From assembly GCA_001599935.1 (NCBI GenBank), contig BCIJ01000010.1:246444-310443 (forward strand): a stretch of DNA of 64,000 nucleotides. Reading direction: 5' to 3'. A model generated the notes under the pieces. The model made no database searches. It saw only the letters and a program-made list of their open reading frames with translations, and was not told the DNA's origin. Below, one piece after another: positions 20,800 to 31,728 of the stretch. Every line of letters begins with the position of its first letter. The stretch's first letter is position 1. The DNA is from Holtermannia corniformis. Its lineage: Eukaryota > Basidiomycota > Tremellomycetes > Holtermanniales. The position numbers and the translations under genes are program-made.

Positions 20800-23700
20800 A
20801 TGGTGTCCGCGTCCGACTCGTCCTCGCTCGTAACAACCCTCACCGCCCACTTCCCGCTCACTTTCCCCGTCCCGACACCTCTGTCCCATCCACACCTGAT
20901 CCGCGCGGCCGACCTCGCTGTCGAGGAAGACTTGCTGCACAACCCAGACAACCTCCGGCCATGGCTCGCTCACATCCAAGCGATCAAAGACCGGATCGTC
21001 AAAGCGCTGCCGAGCAAGTCGGAGGCCGCGGCCGCAGCGGAGCAGTCGATCCAGGTCCGCCTACTGGGCCCTCTGGCGACACAGGCGGCGAGGGATGGCT
21101 TGCAAGAGCTCACAAGTATCTATGAGCGCGCACTCGCAGTGTTCCCGACAAACTTCAAGCTGTGGAAGGGCTATCATCTCGCCAGGCAGAGCTTTGTGCT
21201 TGGCTTCCCGACGGCTGCTGCCCAAAAGGCTCGCAAGTTTGCATCAAAACGAGGCGCGCTGTACAAGACCAACGTCGCCGAACTCTTGGATGCGGCTGCG
21301 ACAGAGCACGAGTGGGACGGTGGGTTGGACGGCGTGATCGGGTTCGAAGAGTGGAAGAGCTTGATTGCGACGGGTGAGCGTATGATTGGTTGGCAGAGCA
21401 CTGTACGTGCGGTGACGGCTGGAACGCAACCATCTGACTTGTATAGCTTCCCGTTCCATGGCTCATGCACCTCGGCGTGCTCCTACACCCCAAGTGCCCA
21501 GCACCGTTCAAACGGACATATGCCCGACGGACATTCGACCGCGCCCTGCGGACACTGCCAGGCAGTCTGCACGGGCGGATCTGGGGTTTGTATCTTCGTT
21601 GGGCCGAGGTGAATGGAGGCGAGGCCGCGGCACGCGTATGGAAGCGGTATCTTGATGTGCGTACCAAGCATTGATTGCAGACGAATCCATATTGACTTTT
21701 CCAGGTTGATCCATCACTCACCGAGCGTCACATCAAGCTCTTGCTAGAGTCAACCCCAGCGCGGCCTCTCGCAGCTGCCAAATATCTATTGGCGCTTGCT
21801 CGCCAGTCGAGACAAGGCACATATACGCCGCTCGAGGGCAAGTCACCCTATCAGCTCTTTGTCGACTTCCTCGAGCTCGCAGAGCAGTATGCCGAGGAGA
21901 TCGGGTTGACGCTGGAAGAAGTCGAGGAGCTGCAGCAAAAGGCAGCTGCCGAGACATCAGCTGCCAAGGGTACCAATGGCGAGGAGCAAAAGGACGAAGC
22001 GGCGAGCATCTCGGGCAAGCTGATTCGGATCCCGGGCAAGCCTGTCCCTGCGTCCGAAGCGGCGGCGGCGGGTCAAAAGGAGGAAAAGCGGGATCCGAAC
22101 ACGGATCCAACGGATACATCGCGCCTCCATGTCGAAGCGATCGTCCTCAAGGACGGATTGGAGGTGTACAAGGATCAAGGCGGGCGGCTGTGGACAGGCT
22201 TGGCGACCTACTGGATCAAGCGTGGCGAGTTTGATCGGGCTCAAGAGACGTTTGAGCGCGGCATCTCGACCGTCGTCACGATCCGTGACTTTACGCAAAT
22301 CTTCGATGCGTACACCGAGTTCTCCGAGACCATGATCTCGTCCCTCATGGATGCGATTGCGGACGAAGACCCAGATGACGACGAGGAGCTCGATATAGCC
22401 GAGACCGAGGCCGAACTGGACGAGCGCATGAAGAAGTTTGAAGAGTTGATGGACCGCCGGCCGTTCTTGGTCAACGACGTACTGCTGCGCCGGAACCCGA
22501 ACGAAGTGGTGGAATGGGAGAAACGCGTAGCTCTCCACGGTGATGACGACGAAAAGGTATGACAATGAAGCTGTGCTGTCTCGCTACCTGCTCACATATG
22601 CCAGGTTGTCGAAATGTACACTCGCGCTCTGGAGACGATCAGCCCGAAAAAGGCGACCGGGCCGCTCTACCCACTCTATGTCAACTTTGCCAAGTTTTAC
22701 GAAGAGGGCGGAAGCAAGGACCCGGAAACGGGAGAGCCGCGCAACGAGCCGGACCTCGACGCCGCCCGCAAGATCTTTGAAAAGGCTTCGCGTGTGCATT
22801 TCAAGACTGTCGACGAGCTCGCCGAAATTTGGTGCGAGTGGGCAGAGATGGAGTTGCGGAATGAGTGAGTGCTTGGCGTGGAGAGGGACAGCAGGTACTC
22901 ATACATGGCAGAAACTATGACGAGGCTATTCGGCTCATGCAGCGTGCTACGGCGGTGCCGAAGCAGACCAAGGTTGACTTTTACGACGATGTACGTCGCC
23001 ACTGAGCCTCTTTGTGGACGAGCTGACCTCGTGGATAGTCCATCACCCCGCAATCGCGACTGTTCAAGTCGCTCAAGCTGTGGTCATACTACTCTGATCT
23101 GGAAGAATCCATCGGCACGATCGACTCGACAAAGGCCGTGTATGACAAGATCCTCGAACTCAAGATTGCAAACGCGCAAACGATTGTCAACTATGCGGCG
23201 TTCCTCGAGGAGAACAAGTACTTTGAGGAGAGCTTCAAGGTGTACGAGCGGGGCATCGAGCTGTTCAACTTCCCCATTGCATTCGAGATCTGGAACATCT
23301 ACTTGTCCAAGTTTGTCAAGCGCTACGTGAGTTACTGCTCTCTGCCTGTGCAGCCTGGCTGACGATAGCGCAGGGCGGCAAGAAGCTCGAGCGCGCACGC
23401 GACCTGTTCGAGCAGGCACTGGAGAACTGCCCGGAAAAGTTTTGCAAGCCACTGTACCTCATGTACGCTCAGCTCGAAGAAGAGCATGGTCTCGCCAAGC
23501 GTGCGATGGGAATCTACGACCGGGCAGCTACGACTGTCCAAGACTCGGACCGCTTCGACGTGCGTGTCCGGTCATTCATTCATTGCGCCCTGCTCACTCT
23601 CCATAGATGTACACGGTCTACATCGCCAAGGCCACTGCCAACTTTGGCCTGCCAGCCACTCGACCCATCTACGAGCGCGCAATCGAAAAGCTTCCCGACA

Positions 23701-24272
23701 GGCAGACGGCTGAAATGTGTCGCCGCTTCGCCGCGCTCGAGCGCAAGCTGGGTGAGATTGATCGTGCGCGCGCAATCTACGCGCACGCCAGCCAGTTTTG
23801 CGATCCACGATCGCATGCGGAGTTCTGGTCTGAGTGGAACCAGTTTGAGAGTACGTCTTGGTGATTGACAGTGCTGGGACGGCAAGCTCATGATGCACAG
23901 TCGATACCGGGTCGGAAGATACATTCAGAGAGATGTTGCGGATCAAGCGTGCGGTGCAAGCGGCGTTCAACACCGAGTACGTGTATACGCTGTGTTTCGC
24001 CGGGCTCCTTGACTGACTTGCTCAGGGCGTCGTTCATTGCTGCGCAAGCCAGTGCTGCCCTCACGGGCGCGACCAAGCCTACGACTCAGGCCGCCGACGA
24101 GGCCGCCGATGCCGCCGACCCAATGGCCGCGATGGAGCGCGACATGGCACGCAACGGCGCGCCCGCCTTTGTATCTTCAACCCAAAAGGCCGCCAACCCA
24201 GACGCGACCGACGCACCCGCCGCTGCCGCTGCCAACCCAGACGCAATCAACATTGATGATGAAGAGTTTTAG
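20800..24272 (+). CDS. SYF1: SYF1/XAB2 pre-mRNA splicing factor (HAT-repeat protein)
   Basis: SYF1 is a scaffold of the Prp19/NTC complex in the spliceosome, built of HAT (half-TPR) repeats. Repeats are plain through the sequence, for example LTSIYERALAVFPTNFKLWK, VYDKILELKIANAQTIVNYA, KVYERGIELFNFPIAFEIWN and YERAIEKLPDRQTAEMCRRF. The start at 20800 gives MVSASDSSSLVTTLT, and the stop at 24270-24272 follows NIDDEEF. Several GT-AG introns of 45-60 nt interrupt the gene, including ones at about 21373, 22557, 22867, 22991, 23325 and 23560. The middle contains an acidic linker (DPDDDEELDIAETEAELDER). The length, roughly 970 residues, is normal for fungal SYF1. It is divergent from LSG1 (237 bp) and convergent with SKT5 (72 bp). 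Confidence 0.93.
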
Positions 24273-24308
24273 GTTGGCGTGAGCGTGATGCATCCCTGGG
24301 CCGTCTAC

Positions 24309-24330
24309 GTGTGTCTGTGTCTGTGTCTGT
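24309..24330. repeat. Short (GTGTCT)n tandem repeat
   Basis: Between the stop codons of SYF1 and SKT5 the unit gtgtct is repeated about three and a half times. It is a minor microsatellite without visible function and lies in the 3' UTR zone of both genes. Confidence 0.7.
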
Positions 24331-24344
24331 ATACAACCCGGCCG

Positions 24345-25877
24345 CTACATTATCGTGCACCCGTCCTTTGACTTGTTCTGGTCCGCTTCGGCCTTCATCG
24401 ACTCCATCTCTTGTCGTCGGTCGAGCGCGCTCCGGGCAGCACCGCCAGCGGATGAAGAGTTGAGGCGCTTGGTCGCGCGCTTGTCTCCGCCATCAGCGGC
24501 GAGCTTGTACCAGTGCATGGCCGCTTCGGCCGATTGCGGTGTTCCGATCCCAGTCTGTTACACGCCGGATCAGCGTCGACGATGGGATGATCAGCGGGGT
24601 GGATATCACCTCTGTAAAGTAGCCGACGGCGTATTGGGCCTTTGCCAAGCCCGCTTCGGCCGCTTTCCGTGCCCAGAGATAGGCTTCCGTATCGGATTGC
24701 GGGAGGACGCCGGGGGATCCGACGAGATACCACGCTGTCAGGGCAAAGCAGGCGTCGCGGTGGCCTTGCTCTGCGGCAATGTTCTGGAATCGTCAGCTGC
24801 GTAGCTGTGTTGGCGATGTGACCCACGTAGTAGTGGATACTGAGAGCCGGGTCGGCCGGACAGCCCATCTTGCCGTACTCGTAGCATTCGCCCAGCTTGA
24901 ACGCCGAGGGCGCGTAGCCGAGCTCTGCTGCCTGTGCGAGCAGTTCGGCCGCATATTCGAGGTCGAGGAACAGGACGTTTTCAATACCGCGCTCGTGTAG
25001 GAGCGCGAGCTCGTGCAGTGCATGTGGGAACTCTTCGGTGGCGTGCTCGGCGGAGCGCTTGAGCCACTTGACACCTTCTTTCGGTGAGCGCGAGAGCCCG
25101 AGCGAGCCGTTGAGCTCGGCCGTGCCGAGACGGTACATTGCGCCTGGATGCAGTGCGGCGGCGGCTTTGCTAAAGACCCAAGGTAAGCACCGTTTGCGCG
25201 GCAGTGCGGAGACCGACGAACCGGTAGAACTGAACCGCCTTGGCACTCTCTCGTCTACATCCCCAGCCGTGCTCGCAGCACGTTCCGGCACGGTAGCATG
25301 CGTCCGGGTGACCGTGCTTTGCCGCGAGGACAAAGAGTGGGAACGCCCGGTCAAAGTCTTGACGATTCCGCACGGTCCCGATCCCGTTCGCATAGCAGTC
25401 GGCGAGAAAGTACTGCGCATCAGGGTGACCGCGGTCTGCAATCTTCTTGAGCAGAGTCGTGGCCTCTTTGATCAGGTCGTCGCGCTTATCGCTCAGTACG
25501 TGGTTCGCTTGAGGTTGGGTCGGGTCGGTCGGGTCGCCGGGCGAAGGCGATGGCGTGCCGTCGCCCATGGATTTGGCAGCGTCAATCATGAACACTGCAA
25601 ACTCGAAGATGAGTTCTGGGTCATTTGTCTTTTTCGCATTGGCGCGGTAGAGCTCGAGCGTCTTGTCGTGTGAAAGGAGGGCCGCTTGCTTGCCGGGTCG
25701 GAGGTGGGCTAGCAACGCGTCAGTGATCTATCTAGAGTCTTCACATGCTAGATGACATGTTTCACACTAGCGACACGTACAGTTGTCAAGCAGGGGTTGC
25801 GGAGCCGTCGGCAGCGGCGGCAGCCGTTGCTTGCCGCCACCATACTCTGAAGGCTCGTAGACTGACATTGTGGCCAT
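24345..25877 (-). CDS. SKT5: SKT5/CHS4-type chitin synthase activator with SEL1 repeats and CaaX box
   Basis: SKT5/CHS4 proteins activate and localise chitin synthase III at the plasma membrane. Exon 1 (25781-25877) starts MATMSVYEPSEYGGGKQRLP and contains PPLPTAPQPLLDN, then joins SHLRPGKQAALLSHDKTLEL at 25708. SEL1-like repeats follow: HPDAQYFLADCYANGIG, HPDACYRAGTCCEHGWG, HPGAMYRLGTAELNG, YAPSAFKLGECYEYGKMG and so on. The C-terminus ends in Cys-Thr-Ile-Met and a stop at 24345-24347, a textbook CaaX box for farnesylation, which yeast Skt5 also has. The tail before it is Lys/Gln/Asp-rich. It is about 440 residues, shorter than yeast Skt5 (which has a long N-terminal extension). Confidence 0.88.
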
Positions 25878-26337
25878 GTTGCTCTGGTCACTGATTTACT
25901 CTTGGTCGTATCTCGAAATTGGTCAACCGTGTCGGTGCCAGAGTGTGCGATTGACGGCACGAGGGGCGTGATGCGGTGTGAGCCGAAAGGGTGCAAGTCA
26001 AAGGCGTGATCTAGTGCGCCGTGGCCATGCTCGATGCGTGGTGGGTTCTGGTCTGCTTGGCCACTGCGGACTGTGCTGCCGCTTGTACCGTGTTGCTGGC
26101 GATCTCTGCTGCTGACTTTGCGCTCGTCGACGTCGCCGAGGTTGAGCTCGGACGCCGGTCGATCGCTTGGGTTAGGCCCGCGAACCTTGTGCAATAACAC
26201 CCCCAATCGCAGGCCTTAAGTTGGCGCTCGGCGATATACCGCGCTACTAAAATTGCAACCCCCAGCCTGATCAGCCGAGATTTCGACCATGTCCTCACCG
26301 CCAGTCAACTCGAGATCACCTCACTCGCCGCCGCACC
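25878..26337. promoter_or_regulatory. Divergent intergenic region, SKT5 and uL3m
   Basis: 460 bp separate the start codons of SKT5 and uL3m. An antisense ORF at 26011-26298 has a random-looking composition, lacks support from splicing or homology, and is not called. Two promoters are expected here. No TATA element is obvious. Confidence 0.4.
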
Positions 26338-27407
26338 ATGGCCATCTCACTCTTACGACGGCTAGCACTGAGCAGCACCTCGCCAGCTGCAATCTCATCC
26401 ACCGTCACACGTACCCTCGCAACGGCCATCCTCCCACACGACGTCCCATCGTCCGAACCTTCAACCTCCAAGCTGCCAGCGGGGAAATGGACGCCGTATA
26501 CGCAACGGACAGGCGTACTGGCACGCAAGAGGGGGATGACAGCGCTGTGGGACCAGCAAGGAAACCGATGGCCAGTCACCGTGCTTCAAGTCGGTTCAAT
26601 CGATCCCGCCTGCAACGAGTCACTGACGTGCCACCGCTCAGCTCGACAATGTCCAGGTCACCCGGCATTCCCCTCCACGCCCAACATCCCCAACACTTCA
26701 CAGTCTCCAACTCGGTATCTCTGATCGGCCAGCAAAGTCGACCCCGGCCCAACAGCTCGGTCACTTTGCAGCCGCCGGCGTCAAGCCGAAATACCACGTC
26801 AAAGAGTTTCGCGTGACAGAAGACGCCGTTCTGCCTGTTGGCACGACGCTGAGTGCGGCGCACTTTGTGCCAGGCCAATACGTCGATGTGACGGCGACTT
26901 CGTGCGTGCTCTGTGCCGCTGGGCTTGCTATCACCGCTGACGTGGTGCAGGATCGGCAAGGGTTTCGCCGGTGTCATGAAGCGCCACGGTTTCCACGGCC
27001 TCAAAGCTTCACACGGTGTCTCCTTGACTCACCGTAGTGCCGGTTCAACAGGCCAGCACCAGGACCCCGGCCGTGTCCTGCCCGGCAAGAAGATGGGAGG
27101 GCACATGGGCGTTCGCCAACGCACCACCCAAAACCTGCTCGTCCACCGGATCGATACCGCCCTCAACCTCGTCTACCTCCGCGGCAGTGTGCCAGGCGTG
27201 GACGATGCGTTTGTGAGCGTGCGTGACGCAAAGAAAAAGGTCGGTTACCGAGGCTTGGCCGGGTTGCGGAAGGGTAAAGAGGAGAATGAGTGGTTAGGCA
27301 ACGGCGTGCTGGAACTGCCCGTACCGGCGGGCACGGTCGAGCGCGCGCGGGACGAGGGCTGGCCACAGGTCGTAGAGTTTGTGGGCAAGCCCAAGGCTGA
27401 GGCCTAG
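26338..27407 (+). CDS. MRPL9: Mitochondrial large ribosomal subunit protein uL3m
   Basis: uL3m (yeast Mrpl9, human MRPL3) is a core protein of the mitochondrial large subunit near the peptidyl transferase centre. The start at 26338 gives [20 protein letters not shown], a strong mitochondrial presequence. The conserved L3 loop reads [20 protein letters not shown] and [20 protein letters not shown], and the C-terminal part continues [19 protein letters not shown]. At least two introns are needed: one after VTVLQ at about 26589 (next exon [10 protein letters not shown]) and one before IGKGF at about 26950. The stop at 27405-27407 lies only 18 bp from the stop of the convergent TRM5. Confidence 0.92.
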
Positions 27408-27425
27408 ATGCATACCACTAGCACA

Positions 27426-29315
27426 CTATTGATTATTGCTGAACGCTACGGCTCGTGGCAGCCGGAACGACAGACAGTACATGTCCTTGTTCGGCGCCAC
27501 TCGTCGCACGTAGTGTAGGTGATAACCGTCCGTCTCGGGCGTCACCGCATGTCCAAGGGTACTGCTCGCCCGCTACAGCACCCATCAGCTGCAAGTGACA
27601 GTCTCATTCGCGCACGCACCTGACAGATATCCCGCGTCGCGCCCTCGAGCTCCAGCTCGCGCGTAAAGCAATGTACATGCACAAGCGGCATCGTGGCACG
27701 CTCCCCTCGATCCCCATATTTCACCTTGAAGCCATCGAGTCCCAAGAGCGCGTCGTAACATCCAGTGTAGGCATCCAAGAATTCCAACGCAGAATCAGGG
27801 AGGTTCATGACGTAGTGATCGACCAGCTGCGGTTCCAGTACGACCGGAGCGGGGATTGGGTTTGGACATAAGTCCGGAGGAGCGGCTTTGGCAGCTTCGC
27901 GGGCCCGACGAGCGAGCTTTTCGGCTTGACTGCGGGAAAGGCGAGGAGAGGGGGGAGGGAAGGGGTGTTGCCATGCTTCGACTGGCGCGGTGGAGATGAA
28001 CGCACGACCGTCGGTACACGACACCCGCAGCGTGTCTTGAACCTACACGTACTCAGTAATCACTCGAAAAGCGTCCGAGTGCGACCGACCCGGTTATCCA
28101 CCCGGTTTTTCTCCATCCATCGCGCGCTCTCTGGATTCAGATCGTTCCCGAGAACCAAGCAGCCCTTCTTGGCGGCTGGGACCGCGAACGGCCCGACGCC
28201 TGCCATGACGTCCGCCACGACTTGGCCAGGTTGGAACAAGTTGACGAGGCGTTCATGCTCGGAAGAGAGCCGAGAGTTCCAGTACACGCTCGAGAAATCA
28301 AACGTGAACCTGCACCCAGACTCGTGCTGTGCTGCATCAGCGTCAGGCCCGGGCGCGAGATGGAGGACTGACCACTTCGGCTGTGAGATCTCGCTCGCCA
28401 GCAATGACCTCCATGTCGAAGAAGCGAAACTGGGCGTGGATCGTTGAAAGCTTGTTAACGACTGTTCGGATGTTCTTGTTTTTCTACAGCATCGTTAGGC
28501 GACCAACTACTGGAGGCTAAGAGGATAGGAAGACCGACATCCATGATGAGCTGCCCGATGAGATGCTTGTAGGGTAGATAATCGTCTCGTAGATTGACGT
28601 GTGCTGATGCGGATCAGTAGCTTGCTCGTCCTGAGTAGATGCCGCACCAATATGACCCGTGGCAGTAAACGATGATGGTGCTTCATCCACTAGATCCTCG
28701 GGCAAGACTGCGTCCATGATCTCCACTGGTGATGGCGTGAGCGATGGTAACGTGAAGTCCTTGACTAACCTAGCCCCCAGTGATCATATCCAAGTTTGAT
28801 AATCCAGGGCACCAGTCCGTGCCCGTATTGCACCAACACCTCCCTCAGCTCAGGTGTGATCTCCTCTGCGAATGTTCAGGCCCGGCATCCTCTGTACGCT
28901 ACCACAGGCTCACCTTCTGATCGCGCTCGCAACAGCATCACCTTGCCTTCGAACCCATCGCCACCGACATACGATTCGACGCTCCGCACCTTTTCCAGTG
29001 CAAGCAGTTCGCTTGACGACATCAGTTCAGCGACATTGGAGGCGAATGTACGACGTACCCCCGCCGTGTCAGCTCCCTCTTGAGCTCTCCGAGCTCCTGG
29101 CCCTTGACCTTGACTCCCAAGATATGCACCTCTGTCTTAAACGCATCCCGGTTCAACTCGGTCATGCCGCGATGTACCGGCGGCAAGACGGTCTCATAAC
29201 GCGGCTTTGAAGAGGAAGCGGTCGACGACATGCTCGCAAACGATCTCCTTGCGCAACGCAGATATGGTCGTAGTGCTTGTGGGTGTCGGAAGCCAAGCAG
29301 CGCCCTGTTGTACAT
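27426..29315 (-). CDS. TRM5: TRM5, tRNA (guanine-37-N1)-methyltransferase
   Basis: TRM5 uses S-adenosylmethionine to make m1G37, preventing frameshifting. The SAM-binding block VVADVMAGVGPFAVPAAKKG followed by LGNDLNPESARWMEKN is diagnostic, with FDFSSVYWNSRLSSEHERLV just before it. The C-terminal exon carries VHCFTRELELEG, then after a 45-50 nt intron APNKDMYCLSFRLP and the stop at 27426-27428. The first exon, from 29315, starts MYNRALLGFRHPQALRPYLR and is rich in Arg/Ser with no acid, like a presequence. A second in-frame ATG at 29231 (MSSTASSSKPR) would make a form without it. Yeast Trm5 is dual-localised by such alternative starts, so the same may hold here. A cytosolic Trm5 also supplies wyosine precursors. 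Confidence 0.92.
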
Positions 29316-29456
29316 GCAATCGCTGCTTCACAAACCCGAAAGGCTCGACAGACTTTTCGGCACGTGCAGCCACGTGGCAGGGTCCTTTCACGATGTCTTA
29401 TTAGGACTTTGGGCATGTCGGGATGCAACACATTGCTCACCACTCGCAAAGCTACC
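29316..29456. promoter_or_regulatory. Bidirectional promoter region of TRM5 and TPT1-HIS2
   Basis: Only 141 bp separate the outermost start codons of two divergent genes that both act on tRNA. Both promoters must fit here or extend into coding sequence. No conserved box is evident by eye. Confidence 0.55.
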
Positions 29457-31540
29457 ATGAGCAGACCACCGCGTGTAGAGGACCCAGATGTGGTCAAGTC
29501 AAAGGTGCTAGCGTACATCTTGCGGCACGGCGCCGAGAAGGAACAGTTGTACGTCCGGGGTGATGGGTTCATCAAGGTTACAGATATGGTGTGTCGTGTT
29601 TGTGCCCCAAGCATGGTGCAGTCAAGTTGACATTGTGTTTGTTTAGCTTGCTCGTCCGAAATGCAAAGGCATAGACGTGCCCGAGCTGAAACGTTTGGTC
29701 AAGGAGAATGCAAAGCAGCGCTTTGTGCTGTTCTACGGCCATGACCCTTCGCCGCCCCGGCCCAAGGGTAAGAAGAAGGGCGAGGAGCTCCCGTTGGTGG
29801 CTATGGAGGCGCCAGACGAGTCGGCATCCTCATCGCAGGGCGAATACTTCATTCGTGCTTCTCAAGGTCATTCCCTTGCCCTGGCCGAATCTTCGGATCA
29901 TTTGAAACCAATATTGCTTGCCGATGAGGCAGGCTTGGCTGCAGTTGGAGAGCTAGTCCATGGGACAACCTTCAGTGTTTGGGACCAAATACGTCAGTCC
30001 GTCCCAGACCTCGGGTAAAAAGTGACAGAAGTGGACAGGGAGAACGGGTCTGTCGCGGATGGAACGCCAGCATATCCATCTAGCTCCGGCCAGGACCAAT
30101 GGTCCTATCAGTCAGTCTCAGTCAGTAGGAGGGATTGACAGCTTACAAAGCTGCAGCGCCTCGGGCTGCGTCCAATATCTTCATCTACCTCTCGTTGCCG
30201 TCGCTTCTCACGGCGGACCCGCCAATCCCAGTCTTCACAGCCGAAAACGGTGTAATCCTTTCCCCAGGCGACTCGACAGGTCACATCCCTCCTACTCTCT
30301 TCCACAAAGTCGTGCGAGTACTGCACAAACAAGACATTGTTCTGTGGCATGACGGCAGACCGACCGACGCGGGTTTGGAGCTGATCCGAATCGAAGATGA
30401 GAAGCGCAAGCGCATGCCGCACAGCCTGCACAGTCATTCGGGACAATTCTGCCGACACGCCAAGGACACCCTCGAAGATGTCGTCAAGGAGGCGATCAGG
30501 AAGGGGTTCCGGACGTTCGGTCTGAGCGAGCATGCGCCGCGGTATCGACTAGAGGATCTGTATCCAGAAGAAGTAAGCGGACTGCGCTGATGTACCCGTA
30601 CTCACATATCATCAGGATGACCTCAAGCCCGAGCACCTGCTCGAGACTTACTACGCCTTCCTGGCCGAGGCAACGCGCCTCAAGAGGGCTTATGTGGACG
30701 AGATCGAGCTATTCATCGGGATCGAAACGGACCATATCACTCCGTTGGACTCCACGGGTCTCACAAAGGTCTTAAAGGAGAAGGCGGCGGACATCGACTA
30801 CATGGTCGGTAGTGTGCACCACGTCAATGGTGTCCCAATAGACTTTGATCGACCAACGTGGCTGCGCGCGGTTCGGGAGGCGACTAATTCGCAACCCGGG
30901 CGCACAATGATTGCGCCTGATGACCCAGCCGACAAACCTAGGCTCGTTCCCTTGCCTGAAGGTCAAGCAGACAATGACATCCCGACCAACGCCGAACTCC
31001 TGCCATTCCTCAATGCGTACTTTGATGCCCAATACCAGCTCATATCGAGTCAACGGCCGGAAGTCATCGGCCACTTTGATCTCTGCCGGCTTTACCTACC
31101 CGATCTGGACCTCAAGCATGCTGAACTTCCTGGCGTTTGGGGCAAGATCCAGCGCAACGTCAAATTCGCTACAGGATACGGTGCGCTCTTCGAACTCAAC
31201 GCTGCCGCGTTCCGAAAGGGATGGAGTTCGGCTTATCCCGGACGGGACATTGTCGAAGTGAGTGCCTACAACAGATGTATCACTGGTACTGACCGGTTGG
31301 TAGTTGATCGCAGCCTGCAACGGCCGCTTCTGCCTATCGGATGACTCGCACGGAGTGCATGCGGTTGGGCTCAACTATCACCGTTTGCGTGAATATGTCC
31401 GAGAGGTTGGCATCAAACAACTCTGGTGCCTCGCTAAAGACCCAGGCGGACCAAGGGGCAAGGGCAGACCGAAGCGCAGAACAATCCCAGTGCTGGTCAC
31501 TGGAGACCTCGAGGATGACGCCTCCTGGCCGAAGATGTAG
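29457..31540 (+). CDS. TPT1-HIS2 fusion: tRNA 2'-phosphotransferase joined to histidinol phosphatase
   Basis: Six exons (29457-29588, 29647-29992, 30039-30110, 30157-30572, 30616-31257, 31304-31540) join in frame to give 614 residues. Residues 1 to about 255 are a complete Tpt1, which removes the splice-junction 2'-phosphate from ligated tRNA using NAD+. Its Arg-His-Arg-Arg catalytic set is visible in YILRHG, YFIRASQGHS and GLSRMERQHIHLA, and it also has ENGVILSPGDSTG and the C-terminal VLWHDGR. With no stop, residue 270 begins MPHSLHSHSGQFC, the normal N-terminus of the PHP-type histidinol phosphatase HIS2 (histidine biosynthesis). TFGLSEHAPR, FIGIETDHITP, MVGSVHHVNG and LSDDSHGVHAVG supply metal-binding residues. 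The linker is only about 20 residues. A separate HIS2 transcript starting inside exon 4 remains possible, but TPT1 would still lack its own stop. Confidence 0.85.
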
Positions 31541-31728
31541 CGAAAGGAGCCACGCCGAGCATGCAACAGGCGATCTCCTTGCTTCTGTCATCCTTTGAGA
31601 TCGATGCACCCACGTTTCGGATCGACGTTGGGACCCTGCTACCCTGTTACTAACCTGCTCTGTGCGCAACTGACATTCTCACGTACTCAGCACTGCAGAT
31701 CTGGACTTAGCCGGCCTCAATCTCCGCC

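Noticed and set aside
26011..26298. Minus-strand frame upstream of SKT5 as an N-terminal exon
   Set aside because: SKT5 has a good start at 25877 and no splice site links the frame to it. Its composition looks random.
30102..30141. Alternative splice choices (40 or 31 nt) for the third TPT1-HIS2 intron
   Set aside because: The 46-nt choice with a GTCAGT donor at 30111 and acceptor at 30156 fits the intron size of this genome and gives the best match to Tpt1. All choices keep the same frame.
30300..30400. A 41-nt GTACTG-GGCAG intron in the TPT1 end that would give TPT1 its own stop before the HIS2 start
   Set aside because: It would delete the VLWHDGR segment, which is a conserved end of fungal Tpt1 proteins. 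The unspliced reading preserves it, so the fusion reading is preferred, although RNA data would decide.
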